From contig DNOQ01000411.1 of assembly GCA_003501665.1 (NCBI GenBank), positions 1 to 9,509 on the forward strand: a DNA stretch of 9,509 nt. Direction: 5' to 3'. This DNA comes from Bacteroidales bacterium (GTDB taxonomy: Bacteria > Bacteroidota > Bacteroidia > Bacteroidales > VadinHA17). Shown in pieces: positions 6,253-9,509 of the stretch (positions are counted from its first letter, which is position 1; each line of letters begins with the position of its first letter). A program made the translations under genes and the position numbers. Under the pieces are notes generated by a model. The model saw nothing but the letters and a program-made list of their open reading frames with translations. It had not been told where the DNA came from and ran no database searches.

Positions 6253-7524
6253 TCATATCCTGCTAGTTCTTACCTTATGCCCTATGGTAGCATAAAACAG
6301 TATATAAAGATAAATCGGGATTACTATCCAGTAAGCGACCCGGGGATCCAAAACATCAGCTATTTTTCCGTAAAGAAGCGGGATCAAAGCCGCACCGGAA
6401 ATAGCCATTACCATCATTGAAGAACCTATCTTGGTAAAACGTCCGAGGCCTGTTATCGCCAGAGGCCATATTGAAGGCCACATCAGTGAATTTGACAAAC
6501 CCAGCAACGCAATGAACATCACTGAATTAAATCCTTTTGTCATCAATGCAATAAAAGCGAATATTATTCCCAATATCGCAGAGAATATCAGGGCATGTTT
6601 TTGTCTGAAATATTTCGGAATGCAAATTATTCCGACTACATAACCGACAAGCATGGCAAATATCGTAAATGAAGAAAAGAATTTGGCAGTGGAAATGGGT
6701 ATATTGAGGTAAACTCCATAACTTATAATAGTATTCCCGGCGATGACTTCCACTCCGGTATATAGGAATATTGCAAGAACACCCAGCAGAAGGTGTGGAA
6801 ACTGGAAAATATTTGTCTTCGAAAAGCTACCCTCGTCTGATATGGCATTTTCTTCTTCTGAGTTAATATCAGGAAGATTTGAAAAATAAAGAAAAACCGC
6901 GAGAAGTATCAGCGAGATCATTATAAGTAAATATGGTAGAATCACCCTGGAAGCCAGTGCTGTCAGTTCAATATCTTTCTGTAATGGTGTCATAGTGGTA
7001 ATTTTGGCCACAATCTCATCGGCTCCTTTTAGTGTAATGAATCCGAGAATGGCAGGAGCAAGTACCCCGGCTATTCCGTTGCATATACCCATTATGCTGA
7101 TCCGCTTTGCAGCGCTCTCTATTGGTCCGATAATTGTTACATAAGGATTTGACGCTGTCTGTAGTAATGCCATTCCGGCTCCCTGCACAAAAAGGCCGGT
7201 AAGAAACAAACCATAAGTCCTGGTGAGTGCAGCAGGAACGAAAATTACCGATCCGATAGCCATAACCACCAATCCGATAGTCATTCCTCGCTTGTAACCG
7301 GTATGTTCCAGGAGCCAGCCTGAAGGAACCGACATAAAGAAATATGCAATATAGAATGAAAATGCAACAAGATACGACTGGAAATTATTGAGTTCACATG
7401 CTATTTTAAGGTAAGGGACAAGGACTGCGCTCAGCCATGTGATGAATCCAAAAATAAAAAACAGCGTTCCGATGATCACAATAGGACTGGAAACACTCCT
7501 ATAGAATACTCTTAGTTTATTCAT
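6253..7524 (-). CDS. FHS-type MFS sugar:proton symporter (FucP/NagP-like)
   Basis: A 423-residue inner-membrane protein with about 12 hydrophobic segments and a charged central loop (about 220-238, NSEEENAISDEG). Diagnostic blocks are FGFITWLSAVLVPYLK (25-40), GYKRGM after helix 3, the long conserved stretch at 122-157 (QTASNPYVTIIGPIESAAKR, then ISIMGICNGIAG), and FLYTGVEV (253-260). These match the fucose/galactose/glucose symporter family. The IIGPIESAAKR...GICN block is particularly like the NagP group associated with N-acetylglucosamine uptake, though that is recall and not an alignment. It would import a monosaccharide or amino sugar released outside the inner membrane. It follows the ceramidase-like gene by 99 bases on the same strand with no obvious terminator between, so they probably share a transcript. 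It is convergent with the AraC gene, 63 bases apart. Confidence 0.92.
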   Translation of the reverse strand: MNKLRVFYRSVSSPIVIIGTLFFIFGFITWLSAVLVPYLKIACELNNFQSYLVAFSFYIAYFFMSVPSGWLLEHTGYKRGMTIGLVVMAIGSVIFVPAALTRTYGLFLTGLFVQGAGMALLQTASNPYVTIIGPIESAAKRISIMGICNGIAGVLAPAILGFITLKGADEIVAKITTMTPLQKDIELTALASRVILPYLLIMISLILLAVFLYFSNLPDINSEEENAISDEGSFSKTNIFQFPHLLLGVLAIFLYTGVEVIAGNTIISYGVYLNIPISTAKFFSSFTIFAMLVGYVVGIICIPKYFRQKHALIFSAILGIIFAFIALMTKGFNSVMFIALLGLSNSLMWPSIWPLAITGLGRFTKIGSSMMVMAISGAALIPLLYGKIADVLDPRVAYWIVIPIYLYILFYATIGHKVRTSRI

Positions 7525-7623
7525 TTATAAAATAAGATTAATGGTAAGTGTATATGGCAGAAATTCATCAATAAGGTACTTATAATATAATGTTCTCTTT
7601 ACCGGAGGAAGGATTCCGAGAAA

Positions 7624-9509
7624 CTATCGAGCCAGTTTTTCAATAGTCCCAAGAATGATATCTTCTACGCCTTCCGGGAAAGTATTGGGCATGCCATACC
7701 AGAAGAATGAGCCGAGTCCTTCATAATTTTTAGCCTTGATATGTAGTGTTGTAGGAAGATAGCTTGATACATCATTTGTATAACCTGCAACTGAGATCAG
7801 CTTCTCCGGCCACATTTTCTTAACTCCAAGACCATACTGCGTAGTTGTCTCTCTTGAAAATCCTGTTAGTTTCCAGTTGCCAATGTTCAAAGTATGATAA
7901 TAAACCGGCATTACTTCCGGCATCGTTCCCTCATCAAGATGTTTTAACAATAAATTACACCATCTGACATCCCTTTCCGAACTAATATCCCCTGTTTTTT
8001 TAATACTTTCAGTTTTCAGTTTCAATATTTCCTCTCTATCCCAGGCCTTAACGGGAATATTGATCGTATCCAGGAAGAAAGAAATATCTCCGGTGATTTC
8101 TTTCATAGGCCTGCCCAGTACTGAGATTACTTCATGAGCCAATTTTTCCCCACTGATATATTGTCCATTATCCCTTGGATTGATATCGCCGGCTGTACCC
8201 TGAAGGAAAATGGCATCTTCAGTTCCCGTTCTCTCTTCAACCAGTTTGCGGGCCACTCCCGGATAGTTTGCACTTATGGTATAATGTAAAGTTCCGGCAG
8301 TGCTGAAAACCGGATGACACGCGGTCAGAAAAAGATAGCTCTCCGTATTGTCGGAATATTGTACTTTCAGAACATCAACATCACTGTCATAGAGTTCCGG
8401 GTGATCCTTCAGACTTCTGTTATACCCAATATCAGTTTTCCCCTTTCCGAATAAGAGCCTGGCAGGTTTCCCTTGTGAGATTGCTCCATCAACTGATCTC
8501 AGAATACCCTCCCTCAGATTTGAATAAAAGAACACACTGTCAGGTAACTGATTTGGCGGCTGCCATGTGAGCCATTCCTGAGATACAGGGGCAAAATGTG
8601 TATGGGTTGAATTTATAAAAACTGCAGCCGCAGGTATTTTGTATCTCTCATAAATCTCTTTCTTTACCAGTCCTGAAAATGTATCATTGACACCACAAAC
8701 ATCAAGGGATACAATCAGTACATTATTGTTACCATTCCTTACAGCCATAGTCCTGGCCGTAAGATTACCTTCAGTGCGATGCTCCCCCTCATAAAGCACA
8801 TTTTTCTGATCAATCCCGTACAATATATCTCCGGCTACAGAAATAAGTTTAATATCTTCCTTTATTGTGAAATTATTCCTGTAAGCAGCCCTGAGCCAGA
8901 AGGTATCTTTTTTTCCAGGCTGACATCTGTGTAATACGCCGTCTCCTGTAAGCGCATAAAGATGACGGTCATTTGCAGCGACGCAGATAATGTTGTTCAG
9001 TGGTATGATCTTTGACCAGCCTTTTTTCACTGATGAAACCGGAGCAGTCCAGATCTCTCCCCGATTGTTCGCGGCATAAATATTTTTCCTGTAAACAGTA
9101 ATACTATTAACTGATCTGTCAACAGATGTAACCTTCCTCCACTTCAGAATCTTGTCATCAGATTGAAATAAATCCCCGTTTTTGTTTATGCAGAACAATT
9201 TCCCATCTGAAGCTGCAAGTGCCGTAAAATCGGACGAGCTACCTGCTTTGTTCCAGTTTCCTGGTTCTGAAAGTTGCCTCCATCGAATTTCTCCGTTACT
9301 TATGATGAATATCTTATCGTCTGTACCGGTCAGAGAGGTTACTCCGGATAATGATTCCAGCTTCTTCCACTGAAGAGTGAAACGACCATCTCTGGGGGCG
9401 CCATAACCACCGAGATGGAGTGATATATTGTTCTGGTCTGGTTCTATACTGACAGTTGAAGTACCTACTATATACTCCTGGGCATTGACCATAGCCGGAA
9501 TGATACTTA
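7624..9509 (-). CDS. Secreted neutral/alkaline ceramidase-like metallohydrolase with inserted beta-propeller (5' end beyond right edge)
   Basis: From Met at 9492 the frame gives 622 residues (numbering used here), but it stays open to the right edge. The codons before that Met read S-I-I-P-A, then M-V-N-A-Q, the end of a signal peptide with VNA as cleavage site. The true start is therefore outside the window. The mature protein opens with the ceramidase-family strand VGTSTVSIEP and GGYGAPRDGRF (28-38). About 205 residues of propeller-like repeats follow before the domain resumes at LTARTMAVR (244-252). Conserved metal-site features follow: STHTHFAP (His297, His299), ACHP (His393), RETT (Glu548) and TNDVSSYLPT (Tyr578), plus SANYPG and FLQGTAGDINPR. 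The nucleophile motif GDVSPN of true ceramidases reads GDINPR, with Asn438 in place of Ser. The family cleaves N-acyl bonds of ceramide, but activity and substrate here are uncertain. It lacks the usual C-terminal extra domain. Confidence 0.88.
   Translation of the reverse strand, partial: SIIPAMVNAQEYIVGTSTVSIEPDQNNISLHLGGYGAPRDGRFTLQWKKLESLSGVTSLTGTDDKIFIISNGEIRWRQLSEPGNWNKAGSSSDFTALAASDGKLFCINKNGDLFQSDDKILKWRKVTSVDRSVNSITVYRKNIYAANNRGEIWTAPVSSVKKGWSKIIPLNNIICVAANDRHLYALTGDGVLHRCQPGKKDTFWLRAAYRNNFTIKEDIKLISVAGDILYGIDQKNVLYEGEHRTEGNLTARTMAVRNGNNNVLIVSLDVCGVNDTFSGLVKKEIYERYKIPAAAVFINSTHTHFAPVSQEWLTWQPPNQLPDSVFFYSNLREGILRSVDGAISQGKPARLLFGKGKTDIGYNRSLKDHPELYDSDVDVLKVQYSDNTESYLFLTACHPVFSTAGTLHYTISANYPGVARKLVEERTGTEDAIFLQGTAGDINPRDNGQYISGEKLAHEVISVLGRPMKEITGDISFFLDTINIPVKAWDREEILKLKTESIKKTGDISSERDVRWCNLLLKHLDEGTMPEVMPVYYHTLNIGNWKLTGFSRETTTQYGLGVKKMWPEKLISVAGYTNDVSSYLPTTLHIKAKNYEGLGSFFWYGMPNTFPEGVEDIILGTIEKLAR
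8779..9369 (-). other. Five W-led beta-propeller-like repeats inside the ceramidase-like protein
   Basis: Residues 42-238 of the ceramidase-like protein divide into five units, each beginning with Trp followed by a basic or polar residue: W42, W80, W118, W159 and W199, spaced 38, 38, 41 and 40 residues apart. Each unit has the pattern W-x-K/R, a variable turn, a hydrophobic strand, D/N-G/R/K, then a strand such as LFCINKNGDLF, IYAANNRGEIW or LYALTGDGVLH. This resembles tectonin or tachylectin-2-type propeller blades. Five blades of about 40 residues could close a small propeller. Binding to sugar or lipid head groups is only a guess. Confidence 0.7.

Overview
The window looks like chromosomal DNA of a member of the Bacteroidota. 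The signs are a moderately AT-rich composition, starts without clear Shine-Dalgarno sequences, a textbook Bacteroidota promoter (TTTG-N19-TATATTTG on the minus strand upstream of the sialidase gene), and a gene set of secreted hydrolases, a FucP/NagP-like sugar transporter and an AraC-type regulator. The genus cannot be told from this stretch.

Layout, left to right. (1) 1-540, minus: the N-terminal 180 residues of a secreted amidohydrolase/deacetylase-family metallohydrolase, cut by the left edge. (2) 541-843: a spacer holding a 43-codon coding-like scrap that ends in a stop. (3) 844-2082, minus: a probable lipoprotein exo-alpha-sialidase (GH33) with a complete set of catalytic residues and its own promoter. 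(4) 2134-2927: a long spacer holding a broken IS4-type DDE transposase. (5) 2928-5148, minus: a two-gene unit of a Gfo/Idh/MocA-type NAD(P)-dependent oxidoreductase followed after 7 bp by a DegT/DnrJ/EryC1/StrS-type PLP aminotransferase. (6) 5317-6189, plus: a divergent cupin-AraC regulator. (7) 6253-7524, minus: an FHS-type MFS sugar symporter, convergent with the regulator. (8) 7624-9509, minus: a secreted neutral/alkaline ceramidase-like hydrolase whose first exported residues run off the right edge.

The region reads as a small carbohydrate or glycoconjugate catabolic locus. Extracytoplasmic hydrolases (ceramidase-like amidase, sialidase, amidohydrolase) would release small products. The MFS transporter would import a sugar or amino sugar. 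The dehydrogenase/aminotransferase pair would carry out oxidation of a hydroxyl and keto/amino exchange on a sugar or cyclitol. The AraC regulator between the two minus-strand units is the obvious local controller. This scheme is inferred from family membership and proximity; no substrate can be read from the sequence.

The most unusual item is the ceramidase-like protein. About 200 residues forming five tryptophan-led beta-propeller-like repeats interrupt its N-terminal metallohydrolase domain, and the family's nucleophilic serine motif (GDVSPN) reads GDINPR here. A sialidase, a ceramidase-like enzyme and an amino-sugar-type transporter within 10 kb raise the speculative possibility of sialoglycolipid or glycosphingolipid use.
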